From Clarkia xantiana subsp. parviflora (taxonomy: Eukaryota > Streptophyta > Magnoliopsida > Myrtales > Onagraceae), in assembly GCA_036873135.1 (NCBI GenBank), contig JAPTYO010000010.1:25165772-25229771 (forward strand): 64,000 nucleotides of DNA. Reading direction: 5' to 3'. The notes beneath the pieces were generated by a model, which made no database searches, was not told where the DNA came from, and was given only the letters and a program-made list of their open reading frames with translations. The position numbers and the translations under genes are program-made. Below, in pieces: positions 34,536 to 45,845 of the stretch; positions within the stretch are counted from its first letter, which is position 1; every line of letters starts with the position of its first letter.

Positions 34536-35269
34536 CATCAGTTTTCGTAGCCAAAGAAGGATTGTCGGTGGATGTGGCTGTGGGGGCGAGGATCAATGAA
34601 AAGACGATCCTGACGCAAAGGAACTGCTCGTCGAGAAGGATTTGTCATCGTCATCGTTTCCAGGAAGCAAAGCGATGATTTCCTCAACGGCAATCTTAGC
34701 GATGACATTGCGCCTAGAGAATGGCTCTGGTCTGCCGGAGAAGCGGTGGTCTTACTATTATCGCTTTTTGAAAAAGGTTTTATCCATGGCAGCTCCTTCT
34801 TGCCCAAAATCGTGCGGGAGACACGACTCGTCGGGTCGGATTAATTAAACCCAAATCGATTTCTATGCGTGCACGGTAACCGAGAGGTCACTAGATCAGT
34901 GCATCTTCTTGCTATCATTTACGTTACTTTATTCAAAGGTATTTAATTATATGCTGCCATTAAATTTAAGATTGATTGCAAGGCACGGATGGATGCATAC
35001 TGGCGGAGAAATTCTTATCTACCGCCGAGACAACAGCTATCTCCAAGTTGGTACCACTATGGCCAATTAAACTTTAACACGTGGCAATGTGTCAAACAAT
35101 TAATGCAACATGTCACATTGTGGTTGGGTGAAGGGCCATCAACACTGAGCCACGTGTTAGCTCGTTGCCAGTGAAGAATCTCTCATACTGGCGACATGCA
35201 AGCTAGATTAAGTGACAGCTTGACCAGTCAGTCATCACAGGTCGGTCTATACGTCAGAATCGTTTAGTT
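34536..35269. other. gypsy interior, no gene
   Basis: Short frames without recognised domains. Some phrases are GC-richer than the surroundings, but nothing can be assigned. Confidence 0.3.
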
Positions 35270-35540
35270 GTAACTCGAAGATATCACCCACCAAAGCATT
35301 CTTCACGGCACAGACCAAACCAGACTGAGCTGGGCCTGTCAAGCTTGACCAGACCGAACCGGGCATATCAGACCGAACCAGCTGCCTGGTCGGATCACAC
35401 CAGACTAAACCAGACCAAACCAGTCAACACAGGTCTACACCGACCGGACTGGTCAACATAGGTTGAACCAGTCAACAGCTGTTGAACTGATTAACAGTAG
35501 TCAAACCGGTCAACAGTGGTCGAGTTGGTCAAACCTACTC
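35270..35540. repeat. degenerate ACCAGTCAACA-type repeats
   Basis: Short imperfect repeats of CAGACCRAACCAG and CCGGTCAACAGT words in tandem, with no coding sequence. Confidence 0.6.
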
Positions 35541-37106
35541 ATTCAACTCATTGCGAGCCAATGGATCGAAATCACCAAACTTAGGGAAGTCTCCATTATA
35601 GTTACTTTTAATTGTTCTACTTTGACATAAGCATCCATGTATGATAAAATGACTTTATGGTTATTTATCTATATTCCTTTATATGAAGGGAATCTTAGCA
35701 ATAAAATACAATTGAACCACCATTTAAGGGGCATTAATTATGCAGAGTATCAAAGCCCATAATTAGCTATATGCATTTACTTCGCTAAGGCAGAAAGTTT
35801 TAATGTTCAAGGTTCATCTACGAGAAGCTTACTAGCTAAGATAGCATGATAAGTCTCTTATTCATTTACATAAATTAGATATTGCTTTGACACCATGGCT
35901 ACGATAAACACATATAGAAGCTATTTACACTTTTGGGTAAAACATGCCTCCATGCAATTATTGCTACCTTAACATGCATTTACTAATTCATACATACATG
36001 ATCATGAATATTCATAGTTAACTAGGGTAACCTATCGGTTAAAACCTAGGCATTATCATGAGGACCAAATAGTGATCTAGTCAACGCCGTTTAGACACTA
36101 CATCACTCGACGGCTGATGCTTGTCCCGTGTTACCAATGACTCTCTCTGGGGCATAAATTGTCACTCTCCCCGCCTTTACGAAGATCATTTTCGGGCATG
36201 CATACTTATCACAACACGGAAGAAGTTTACTTTCACATAGGTAGCTCCATCCCTATGCGTGTAGCTAACCACACTTAGTTGCGTACGCTCTTAACATGAT
36301 ATTTGCTATTGACTTTTGAAGGTGATAAGTATTACCTTCCTTGTGACAAAATACTACTACATCACACGCGTCAACATGGAAAACTCCATAAGACGCGTCT
36401 ACGATTACAAGTGTATATGTTTATAAAAACCCATAACTATTGACTGCGAATCTGACATCTTATGGACAAGATAAGAAATCAAAGGAGCTAGCCTCCAAAG
36501 TGTATCTCTAAGTATACAACGACCAGATCAAGGGGACACGAGCGTCCAACACACACACGCTCATACGACTCTTAATACTCAAACATACCCACAACGTGGA
36601 AAACAAAACCCACAATGCTGGGAGGATATACACTGCAACACATGAAAGGCAACATGGACAACCGCTAAACAGCAGGAAAGTTCCCACATACGCTTTTACA
36701 TAACGTTTCTTTAAGAGCAACTATATTATGCACATTGCTTTTATTTTAAAAGCATATAGTCTTGCCCGGAAAGTACTTTCCGCCCAAGCCTAGGGGGCAG
36801 GGAGTACTAGGTAGCACGATATCTACTTCACTACTTTACTGCACAATTACTAACGCCCTAGCGGCTACGTATATGCCCTAGTTGCTAAATACTTACACTT
36901 AGACTCACTGGGAATCTCCGAATTCCGAGTCAAAACTGTGGTGGTTAACACCCAACTTACATACTAAAACGTGGTGGCTAACACCCGACATACACTAGAG
37001 TGGACGCGTCGCTATGCCCCTCTTATAACTCAAGTTCGGATTTATATCCGATTATAACTCAAACAAGAATCTATATCCAATTACAACGGTAAGCATAAGG
37101 GTTTCA
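35541..37106. other. gypsy interior, no gene
   Basis: No reading frame or domain recognised over 1.5 kb. Two short phrases (GTGGTTAACACCCAAC and GTGGCTAACACCCGAC near 36950) recur. Presumed non-coding body of the non-autonomous element. Confidence 0.35.
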
Positions 37107-38290
37107 CCTATAGCCGAAAGGGGCATCGCGTGAGGGGGAGAATTTGAAGATATTGAAACTCCTGTAGAGTTTTTAAATACAATCAATTTATTGATGATGT
37201 TAAAATTCAGACGAAAGAATTAAAAGGACAAAAGTTTGACTCGGCCTGAAGATCGAGTACTTAATAGATTGATAAGATTATTGTATATAATAAAAATGTC
37301 TTGAATCTCTAAACACATCTATTGATAGTTATAAGATTGCTAGATGTGGATAAATATATTTTTCGTTCTCATGAGATTGATGAAGAACTTAATGGTCCAG
37401 AAGTACCGTATTTAGTGATTACATGAGCACTAATATATCTTGCGAAATGAACTTGATATATTATTGGTTATAAGCAATATTTATTTCTTCTCGAATATAG
37501 TTAAATTTGAACAAAGTTAAGAAAATATTTATGTATCTTTGATGGACGAATTACATGAGTTTATTATTGGGATAGAATCAAGTCCTAAATCAATTGTCTA
37601 TGCAAAATGCAAGTTATATCATGAAATGTACAATTATATTGTATATATAAGGATAATGCAGGTTATATAGCTCCAATTGAAGAATACTGTTATATCAAAG
37701 GAGACATGGCGAAACACATTTCTCTCAAGTTATTCTTAACCCATGATCTTAAGAAGAAATGTGACCTTACCATCCATAAATTTGTTCCAGTGATTATTTA
37801 GCAGATATTTTCACGGAGGCTTTACCGATTGCGACACTTGGAATATTGGTGAACAATATTGTATAGCATCGACTTAAATATTATGTGATGTCAACATCAG
37901 GAGGAGAATCTACACCGCTGCACTCTTTTTCCCTTAGCCAAGGTTTTGTCCCATTGGGTTTTCCTGGTAAGGTTTTAACGAGGCAGCTTACAAAAGGGAT
38001 CCATAATATTGTACTCTTTTTCCTTCACTAGATTTTTATCCCAATGGGTTTATTCTAGTAAGGTTTTAACGAGGCACAATTCACTTATGAACATCCAAGG
38101 GGGAGTGTTATGAATATATTATGTGGATGTTCAATATTATGTGTATATACCATCTTCCTTAATTAGACCTTTCATATTTTGATTTTACTTCCTCTCCAAG
38201 TCTATGTAATCCCTATATAAGGGTCCCCTATGTGTGATACTAAGATCATCCTCAAGTTCCCTATTCTATTACCCCTTTTCTTTCATAACA
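37107..38290 (+). mobile_element. nested 3' end of short-LTR copia
   Basis: Second copy of the segment at 19357-20419, with the same start (TATAGCCGAAAGGGGCATC), a decayed RNase H tail around 37650-37870 (frames broken), the phrase CAAGGTTTTGTCCCATTGGG, polypurine AAGGGGGAG, and a 185-bp LTR at 38106-38290. It shares the same truncation point as the first copy. Confidence 0.8.
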
Positions 38291-38387
38291 GGGAGTAATA
38301 TTTATGTGAAATAATTGTGTAACGGATGCAGGTTCATTCAACTCAGAGCCTAATGCAGGCAAAGCCTCCATCAGCCTCGGGGGCAAA

Positions 38388-38796
38388 TGATGGATATTGA
38401 TATAAACACGTTAATTTGATACCATAATAGGTATTAACTATAAATAGTCTGATACCATAACAGTCAATCAGCTATTAATATTCATCTACTATAATAGTAA
38501 TTGTTAAAATATTCACTTACCATAACGGTAATTGTCCATAAATGGTCATATACCATAATAGTTATTATACTATTTTATATAAATAGTTCTCTTGTGAATA
38601 TTAGAAAATATAACAAATGACTGTATATAAAATAGTGATCTCTCTCTTTATATGAACGATGACTAATTTGACCATCGGAGAGGGATCGCCGAGGTTTACC
38701 CTGACATTGTCCCATTTTGCAGGTGCGTGCCCGAAATTAGAAGATTAAGGAGCTCGAGACACCGCGGAAACCAACCAGTAAATCCAGGTTCCAACA
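38388..38796 (+). repeat. 3' LTR of the 33.2-38.8 kb element
   Basis: 409 bp, same ends as the 5' LTR, directly after CCTCGGGGGCAAA. Confidence 0.9.
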
Positions 38797-39049
38797 GTCT
38801 CTTAATCTCACTGGTAACTTAAATATATTTAAAGTCGGCTTATTAAATCTAGTTCTAAACGTCTCAGCTTATATTTGACGTTATATATAAATCATGCGGG
38901 AACTTATATTTTAATCAAAGTCAACATGCGAGAGAGTGTACGCACTCTTAACCATATTAAGTATGCTTTTGTTTGGAGAAAACTAGGGGTGTAAGTAACT
39001 TAGCAAATAAAAACGTTGAAGAATTAATATAATATTTAAAAATTATGAA

Positions 39050-39714
39050 TAGATATTTCATACCACTTGTTTGATCGAAATCCACTTTTCATACCACCTT
39101 TTTTTTTTGTAATCTTTCCAATTGTTTGCATTTTGTACTATTTTAGTACATCCGTTAAAGTTCCGTCTATTTTGGTCGTTAAGAGTTACATGTCGTGCAC
39201 GTGAGTTGCCCTAAACTTTTGAATTTGTTCAATTTAGTTCCTATAATACATCCCTAAATTTTATTTTGTTCAATTTGGTCCTAAAACTTCAAAATCGAAC
39301 AATTAACCAAAATTGACCTAGCCGGACTTATTTGGACCCAATTGGGGCTAGGTTCCAATTGACCTAACCGGACCTAGCCTAGTCCAATTGAACACATTGG
39401 GTCATGGTATGTTTAGATCAAATGGGGTTAAGGGTTCGATTTTGAAATTTTACGCAAAATTGAACAAAATAAAAGTTAGCGATGTATTAGAATGACTAAA
39501 TTGAACAAATTCAAAAGTTTAGAACCACTCACGTGTACAACACATGACTCTTAACAACCAAAACAGCCGAAACTTTAACAGAGATACTAAAAGGATACAA
39601 AATGTAAACAGTTGGTGCGGAAATTGTTAAAAAAACAAAAAAAACAACTGTATAATAAGTGGATTATGATCAAATAAGTGATATGAAAATATGAAAAGTA
39701 AAAACCTTTATCCC
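39050..39714. mobile_element. foldback MITE related to 340-1168
   Basis: Inverted arms share GTTCAATTTAGT, CGTTAAGAGT and TTTCATACCAC words with their complements. The inner part again has GACCTAGCCGGAC motifs, as in 340-1168. The right end (AACCTTTATCCC) is close to the GGGTTAAAGG terminus; the left tip is eroded and no target duplication is readable. Confidence 0.65.
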
Positions 39715-39972
39715 TGAAAACTAAGATTTGGGACGGATTAAAAGCAAGCTAGTAGAGTTAATTATGTATGATCCTGGTGCCACAGATTAGGCCCTTTTGG
39801 GAATCCTCGATCTATTGCAAGGAGATTAATTAACATATATAAACTGCAGATTCAAGAAAAAGCTTCATATTTACACACATCCATCCATCCATCGACCGCT
39901 CAATATATATATATATATATATATACAGTCTGATCCAAATCTGCAATCCGTTGCATAAGAAGAACGAAGAAT

Positions 39973-40853
39973 TTATCGGATCCTCTTGCAGGGAGGAGCA
40001 GCTTCGATCGCCTCATCCTCCCTCCCACGCTTCAATCTCTCGTTGATAGATCCACACGAAAAATTCAGGATTTTCAACATGCTCGACCCGTCGTTTTTGT
40101 TACCTCCATCTTCTTCTTCCCCGGAGGCAGCAGTCTCGCTGAGTTTTAGCTTCTTCATTAGCCTCGAATCCTCCATTAATTTCTTCCTCTTCAATCCGTC
40201 TGAATTCCTTTGCCTAACTACACAATCTGCAAACGCACATGACAAGTTTGAGTCATCTTCGATTTCAACAAGCTTCAAATTCAACAGATGAAACGATTTT
40301 GCACAACGATGAACAGAATTTGGTACAAGGCGCCATGAATCTAAGCAATACCTTTCCTCAATTCAATGAATTTGAAGTCATCGAGCTGCCGTCTTCTACA
40401 GCCACCTTCCTTCGGAGAAGAAGTTTCTGGAGCTTCATCCTGCCGCCCTAGACAGATACAGCACGATAATCGCAATCCGTTACAGCGCGATGTCTGGAAA
40501 AGGCAGAAATGCGATTAAGTATGATGGATGGAGGAATTGGTGTACTTACTCTTGGTTCCAGACTTGAGAAGCTTGCCGTCGACGATGAGAGCGTCGCGAT
40601 CGTTGGCGCCAGTGGAGAGGCCCTTAGCGGAGAAGAAAGAGAGCAGTGAGCTCCAAGTCAGCGACAACGAAATCAAGTCCATCCCTCGGCTAATGAAGTG
40701 GCCGTTGAGTTTCAAGCTCCAAGGATCCAGGCCGAAGCTCCTAGCAATGGAACCTAGGTCGAGTTTCTGCTCCGCTCTCGCGACAACTGGCACCGTCTTC
40801 GCTAGTGAAGGACAGTGCAGCTTGATCATCCTCGGGTTCTCTTCTTCCGTCAT
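39973..40853 (-). CDS. uncharacterised plant protein with basic C terminus
   Basis: Three exons (40853-40550, 40447-40352, 40226-39973) with GT..AG introns and consistent phases give 217 residues. The N-terminal half (about residues 5-95) is well ordered: IKLHCPSLAKTVPVVARAEQ, LDLGSIARSFGLDP, LKLNGHFISRGMDLIS, LTWSSLLSFFSAKGLS. It has no signal peptide or membrane span. The second half is charged and probably disordered, with clusters such as GLKRKKLMEDSRLMKKLK and a C-terminal PPCKRIR, suggesting nuclear location. I do not recognise the family beyond its resemblance to a conserved plant unknown protein. The ordered part could be a ubiquitin-like fold, which is a guess. The regular intron structure supports a real gene. 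Start chosen as the first ATG after an open 5' leader. Confidence 0.75.
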
Positions 40854-41245
40854 CTTTGCTCTCTCTGTGTGCTCAGAGCTTGCTGTAATGGCGGCTGGAG
40901 TTGCTCTGTCGTCGAAGACTACGGCTTAGCTTCTAATGGTTTCTGGAAGTGTCTTCTTCTGCCTCCTCCTACCAGGCAGCCCAGTTTCTAGGTGGGCTTC
41001 GATTCGATTGGCTTTTAGATATTGCTTCTAATGGTTTTTGGTCTGGGTTCCCACCCATATTTATTTCCCCCAACTTTTTAGAAAGAAATAACTCCAATTC
41101 TACTAAGATTCCAGAAATTTCAATATTATTGTGCATTCAAACAAATTATTAACTTTGTCAGTATTTCTGTGTTCGTAGTAAAGCAAGTTAGTTGTTCGAC
41201 TTCAACAACATTAGAGACAAATTTGTTCAACTCTCCAGTCCAAAC
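40854..41245. other. upstream region of the 39973-40853 gene
   Basis: Presumed 5' leader and promoter of the minus-strand gene. No clear TATA box or other element identified. Confidence 0.35.
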
Positions 41246-41744
41246 CAAATGTTTTAAAAACCGAATCGGATGTTGACCCGACAATATGTTCAGTTTCCGA
41301 TCTGACCGTCTTCAGATCGGTTCGGACGGATTCAACAAGAAAAAAGAAAAATCCCAAAGTCAGCCATTCATTATCATTACCAGCAGTTGTGGTCTAATGG
41401 TTGAGAGCACTGACTCCTGTGTGGTTGGCTCCGAGGTCACGAGTTTGAATCCCCCAGCGACTTGATTAAAATCATTTTCTGGGAAAAGGAGGACTCGTAC
41501 CAAACGGGCCGGCCTCTCGACTATACTAGGCTGTTGGTGGTGCCCCGTTGACGGGGCCAGTGCATACACGAAAGTCCGGACATTACTGACGTTGTTTTTC
41601 ATGGTCCGTCCAATCCAACCCGCTCACTTATTGGATCCGATTTAGTGTATGTTTTGGTCTTTTGTTCGAACTAGACCGATGTTATGGTTGGTTCATGGTC
41701 TAACCCAATCTGATCTGGGTGTCGGTCTAATTTTCAAAACACTG
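41246..41744. mobile_element. possible hAT MITE containing a SINE-like insert
   Basis: The outer ends CAAATGTTTTAAAAACCGAA and its diverged complement TCTAATTTTCAAAACACTG resemble the CAGTGTTTT...-type hAT termini. The flanks GTCCAAAC and GCTCAAAT agree at 5 of 8 bases, so a target duplication is only suggested. The sequence 41384-41600 inside looks like an independent insert. Confidence 0.4.
41384..41600 (+). repeat. tRNA-derived SINE-like sequence
   Basis: The A-box-like TGGTCTAATGGTTGAGAGC and B-box-like GAGTTTGAATCCC are spaced as in a tRNA. A non-tRNA body rich in GGGCCGGCC words follows and ends near TTGTTTTT. It does not fold as a complete tRNA. A plant SINE is the likely identity; the 5' and 3' limits are approximate. 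Confidence 0.5.
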
Positions 41745-42600
41745 GCTCAAATATTGTTCGACTGCATAACAATTGTATTTGTCGTGTTTATATTCATTAT
41801 GTGCCGAGCATGTTTCCCATTCCGTCCAAATTTGACGAAAACCTTAACAGAGCTAGAAATGTGTTAAATTTGTAAAAAATATAAATTCTGAGTCATTAAA
41901 ATAATAAAAGAAAATTCCAATTAACAATTCGTGTGTCGTGTACAAATATCAGATATCAATTTCATAATTAACCCATGTTTAAATGTGTAGTAAAAGAATA
42001 TGAAGTAACGAAAAATCATAACATGAGGAGAAAACTTAATCTTCAAATATTCCTTTTTTGGAGCATCAAACATAAAGAATGATCTTCAATTTTTTATTTT
42101 TATTTTTTTAACAATGAAATTTCATTTTACTTGCATTTATCAATCACAATATATGCCTAAATATGAAACGTTGATAGCGGTGTTAGAAATTGAAATGAAG
42201 TTGTGCACTATTAACGGACTATTTAACTTCAAATACAAGAGCTAGCTAGAAAAATTGTGGAAACAAAATGTAAGTATATAATGTTAACATTGTGGTGGTA
42301 GAGTGGTTATTGATGAGATTTAACACAGCTGGACGTGGATGGATGACACAACAGCAATTGAGGAGGCTCTGGTCGTGGAACAGGGAGGTGTTTGAGTCAA
42401 TCGGTCGGGAATGGATGAATCGGTGTTGAGCGTGGCTGGCCAATAGAGATACAAAGAGGGGTGGAGCAATGGAGATCTGATGTTGATGGCAGAGAAGACC
42501 CATTCATTTCTTGTTTTAATTATTATTATTAGATTACCTCTTTTATTGCCACATCAGCTTCTGAGGAAGCGCTATTCAGAAGCTCTCTAGCTTCTGAATA
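41745..42600. other. AT-rich intergenic DNA
   Basis: No gene recognised. Around 42550-42600 AGCTTCTGA words form a small inverted repeat. Confidence 0.4.
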
Positions 42601-42622
42601 GCTTTGCTTCTACAGGAGTTAG

Positions 42623-43249
42623 ATGACTCCATCTCAAGATCCAAAAGCCAAAGGGAAGTCACTGCTCATGCAAACTCTCTCGTCGGTCATGAGCATGGAG
42701 CAACTCCTTCTCCAGCATACGCCTAAGCCTAAGCCAAAACCGGAAGCCCCACCACGGCAGATGCCATTGTTCAACCTCGCCTTCATCCCACTCTCCTCCT
42801 TCGCCTCGCCAAATCGCGAAGTCCGCCTCACCCTCACCCCCCCCCCCCCCCCCCCCCCCCCCCTTCACCCTCACCATCACCACCACCCCCGAGCCCGCAC
42901 AAAGACCCCCCCCACCACCACCACAACCACCTCCACACGCACGTGCATCCACGCGCCCTCACACATGCCACACGCATCGCACACGCCGTCACACGCGCCA
43001 CCCACACGCGTACACGCGGCGTCCAGACTCCACCCACGCGCCCACTGCAGCGGCGCATGCAGACCACGCGCCACCTTGCGCGCCTCCACGCATCGTCGCG
43101 GCCCACCCCATCTTCCGCCATGCCGTGCGCCAGTCGCCTACGTCCCTCCACGCGCCATCGTGGATGCTTTTCAGCGTTTTAAGCTCAAGTTTGACTATAT
43201 CTTGGCGGTACAACCCTCAACCTTCAACCCCTTCCAGTCGAACTCATAA
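42623..43249. repeat. C-rich low-complexity tract, dubious ORF
   Basis: A 208-residue plus frame consists of runs of Pro, His and Thr and CACACGC-derived residues, and includes an uninterrupted run of about 27 C (42837-42863). All frames on both strands are open because of the base bias, so the ORF is not credible as a gene. Length variation at the C run is likely. Confidence 0.6.
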
Positions 43250-43863
43250 TTCGTCAGAACCAACATTCTGTCCACCAAACGAACCACTGCATGACATATA
43301 CCCTTCGGGGTATCCACGATACGACTTTGGTCGCATCCTATTAGCGTCTCCCTTCGGAGAGACAGAGCATTTCTTTGGCACCCTCCCCTTGCGCTAGTCC
43401 TTCGCAGATGTTCCTATGGCGGGGGCGCCATACAGAAATATCTACACCGGTCATGTGGTCATCTTCGTTTTTGGATGTAACTGTTTGTGTTTCAGACATA
43501 CTATGGGTCCGGTTTGGTATCGTTTGTTCTGCAGGTCCTCTGTTAGCTATGTCAGACTCAAGGAAGATTCCCGTACCTTCCAAAGGACTGAGTTTGTCGA
43601 TGTATCAGATGGATTCCTCATCTCCAAGCTTCTATCCTTTGCTTGGGGTCATCTCCGTTAATAAGTCGATTTGCTGCTTTAGCTTTTGCATTACTAGTTG
43701 TAGTTCTGGTTCGAACGTTATTATCTTTGCCACCATTGTTTTAGCCGCATCTGCTCTACTTGTTCGGGTATTGGACATTAACCAATACCTCTGGAGCGGT
43801 TACGGTCTTTTGGTAGATTGTAATAGTTTCGTTTTTCAATAAAATCGGTGCGCTTAACATAAA

Positions 43864-43866
<3 letters not shown>
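43250..43866 (+). mobile_element. LINE-like 3' end
   Basis: A frame at 43375-43842 contains no known domain. The DNA shares the phrase TGTATCAGATGG.TCCTC and the following AAGCT.CTATC..TTG with the minus-strand segment at 55766-56400, which ends in poly-A. The segment here ends with AATAAAATCGGTGCGC and then a (TTA)n run. Two unlinked copies with a simple-repeat or A tail suggest 3' ends of a non-LTR retroelement. No reverse transcriptase remains. Confidence 0.45.
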
Positions 43867-43920
<54 letters not shown>

Positions 43921-43957
43921 TATTATTATTTCTTTTATTAATTATTATTATTATTGT
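43867..43957. repeat. (TTA)n microsatellite
   Basis: ATT/TTA run with few interruptions, directly after the LINE-like tail. Confidence 0.9.
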
Positions 43958-44240
43958 TATTTTCTAAAAACGTAACCCGCACATGTCTACTGAACGGGAC
44001 AAACTAACAGCAAGTGGACGGATTGTCATTTTCCTATCCTTTATAAACATGTTTTACATTTTAAAACATACTGGCTCATAAAACCATTTTTTTCAAACAT
44101 GTTGTACACTTTAAAACAACCATATTTTTTTAAACATGCTATATATTTGATTTTTTTGCCACACAAATATTTATTTCAAAATATCGATTTATTCCACTAA
44201 TTAATAATGAATAAAAACAAATAGCTAAATAGTAAATACA
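43958..44240. other. AT-rich spacer
   Basis: Nothing recognised beyond AT-rich sequence with several TTTTAAAACA words. Confidence 0.4.
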
Positions 44241-44470
44241 TGATTGAAATCAAGGTTAGTTGGACCAACTAGTAAAGCGAGTTGTGTTCCCAATGGTAGC
44301 CCGGCGTTGAATCCCGCTGAAGACGCTTCCTTGGGAAGGGCTTTAACCTTAAGGCTCCCGACCCAAAATTAGATAAGCAAGTTGCAATCCCCATAGGCGA
44401 ACTAAGTTCAAATCCTACTAGATCGCCATCTTAAGGAGGCTTCAACAACCTTAACGCTCCAGTTCGAAAA
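44241..44470. repeat. SINE-like dimeric sequence (tentative)
   Basis: Two similar halves each hold an AAGCGAGTTG/AAGCAAGTTG word and a B-box-like GTTGAATCCCGCT or GTTCAAATCCTACT. This could be a tRNA-related retroposon. No clear tail or target duplication. Confidence 0.3.
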
Positions 44471-44500
44471 TTGCAGAAACGGTCTTATACATAAAATAAT

Positions 44501-45350
44501 GGGTTAAGAACCTATAAAATGTCTGAAATTTCACCAATGTTGAAATTTGATGTCTGACATTAAATTGGATTGTCACATGTTTTATTTTTGTTGAAATTTT
44601 GTGTCTCAGTGTGATTACTTTAGAGAAGTTAATCCCGACGAAACCGACTATCAAATTCGACCTCCCCAAGCACACTCCCTTCTCGTCACCTTGCAATGAC
44701 CGTCACCTAAGAAATTGGTCAAATCTGCTTAAGTAAATCTCTCTATTGTCGCTGAAAATTGCTACACACTACACTGTTGGAAACCTTTTCTTTTGGATGT
44801 TCAAGTTTTGGGGGAAACTTGACGACTTTGTGAAAAAGTAAAGAATGATGGATTATAATAGGATAAGTGGGTTGATGAAAATGATTTAAGGGAGATAAAA
44901 ATACACACGGAGACACCAAATTTCAAAAAAATGAAACCTAGGACCAGTGTTATCAGAACCTGACCGGACAGGCGGTCCGACCGGAACCGGACCCCTTGCT
45001 CATTTCCAGAGGATGTAAGCGAACCCGGTTCTGAAATCCGGTTTTCACCGAACCGGCCGGTTTTGGGCAACCGGGCGGTTCGCCGGTTCACCGGTTCGGA
45101 CTTTCCTTTCATTAAAACAAAAAACAAAAAAAACCAGGTCGGACCGGCAGTCTGGATTATTATATCATATATATTATATTATATGAACCAGCAACCGAAC
45201 CGGGTCGGACCGGTGAACCGGCACCCTTGCCGGTTCGACGTCCGGTCCGGTTCTGATAACACTGCCTAGGACTGTCCATTTTAGCATTCAAACTTCAGAC
45301 ACTAAATTTTAACATTGATGAAAGTTCAGACAGTTTTTAGGTTTTTAACC
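44501..45350. mobile_element. Mutator-type MITE hosting a hAT MITE
   Basis: Starts GGGTTAAGAACCTATAAAA and ends TTTTTAGGTTTTTAACC. The 9-bp duplication TAAAATAAT lies at 44492-44500 and 45351-45359. The arms (GTCTGAAATTTCACCAATG and complement) match the 46435-46838 copy. It is split by the 44945-45264 element, so it is the older one. Confidence 0.85.
44945..45264. mobile_element. hAT MITE, 8-bp TSD
   Basis: Ends CAGTGTTATCAGAACC and GGTTCTGATAACACTG are exact inverted repeats. CCTAGGAC is duplicated at 44937-44944 and 45265-45272. The 320-bp body is made of CCGGTTCGG-type repeats. No coding sequence. Confidence 0.95.
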
Positions 45351-45359
45351 TAAAATAAT

Positions 45360-45845
45360 AATAATAAGCTGCAGTCTTACAATCTACTAATGACACCATA
45401 GTCCATAACCTTAACGCTCAGATGGTTTTCAGTGTTCAATGCTACAATAATACATCAATATGTTCAGCTCCCAACCAACAGAGTCAATATGGAGAGCTGA
45501 CAAAGTATTGAAAGTGCTGTACTGTGAAAGATAGATAGATATATACTCTTCAGGTGAGCATTGTGCCCACTCGTGTAGATTCGACTGCCTCCGAACCTAC
45601 AAACAATTCGATATCAAAACATGTACGTGAGTTCAGGTCGGGACCTCCCCAAGTCTATACTATAAGCATAAGTTTCAAAACATATACGAAGTTCTGTTGA
45701 ATCTCGGGTGCAAGTTCTGAAAATGACCCACCAACAAAATGGCCATTTACTTTATACAAATCAGAGAGCATACACATCAACTTCATAATAGAGTAACTTT
45801 GATGAATTATCAAGAGATAATAAGAAGTAGACTTGCCTGAATGAT
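45360..45845. other. 3' flank of cyclin C gene
   Basis: Presumed 3' untranslated region and flank on the minus strand. The frame at 45655-46047 is a read-through of the last exon into neighbouring sequence, not a separate gene. Confidence 0.4.

Larger units (their letters stand above)
33170..38796 (+). mobile_element. gypsy-type LTR element without gag-pol, 5-bp TSD
   Basis: Two 409-bp LTRs bound a 4.8-kb interior. GTCTC is duplicated at 33165-33169 and 38797-38801. The 5' LTR is followed by TTGGCACAGTCTGTGGG, a primer-binding site of the type seen in plant gypsy elements. The 3' LTR is preceded by the polypurine tract CCTCGGGGGCAAA. The LTRs differ at roughly 39 positions by manual count (about 9-10%), so the insertion is old. 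No gag or pol domain is found. The interior holds an LTR-like segment (about 34108-34535), an ACCAGTCAACA-rich repeat region and a nested copia 3' end (37107-38290). It resembles a large non-autonomous (LARD-like) element. Confidence 0.85.

Noticed and set aside
41384..41460. Functional tRNA gene
   Set aside because: A and B boxes are present but the acceptor stem does not pair and the body continues as a SINE-like sequence.
42623..43249. 208-codon plus frame and overlapping frames on the other strand
   Set aside because: C-rich low complexity keeps all frames open; poly-Pro/His/Thr product with no domain.
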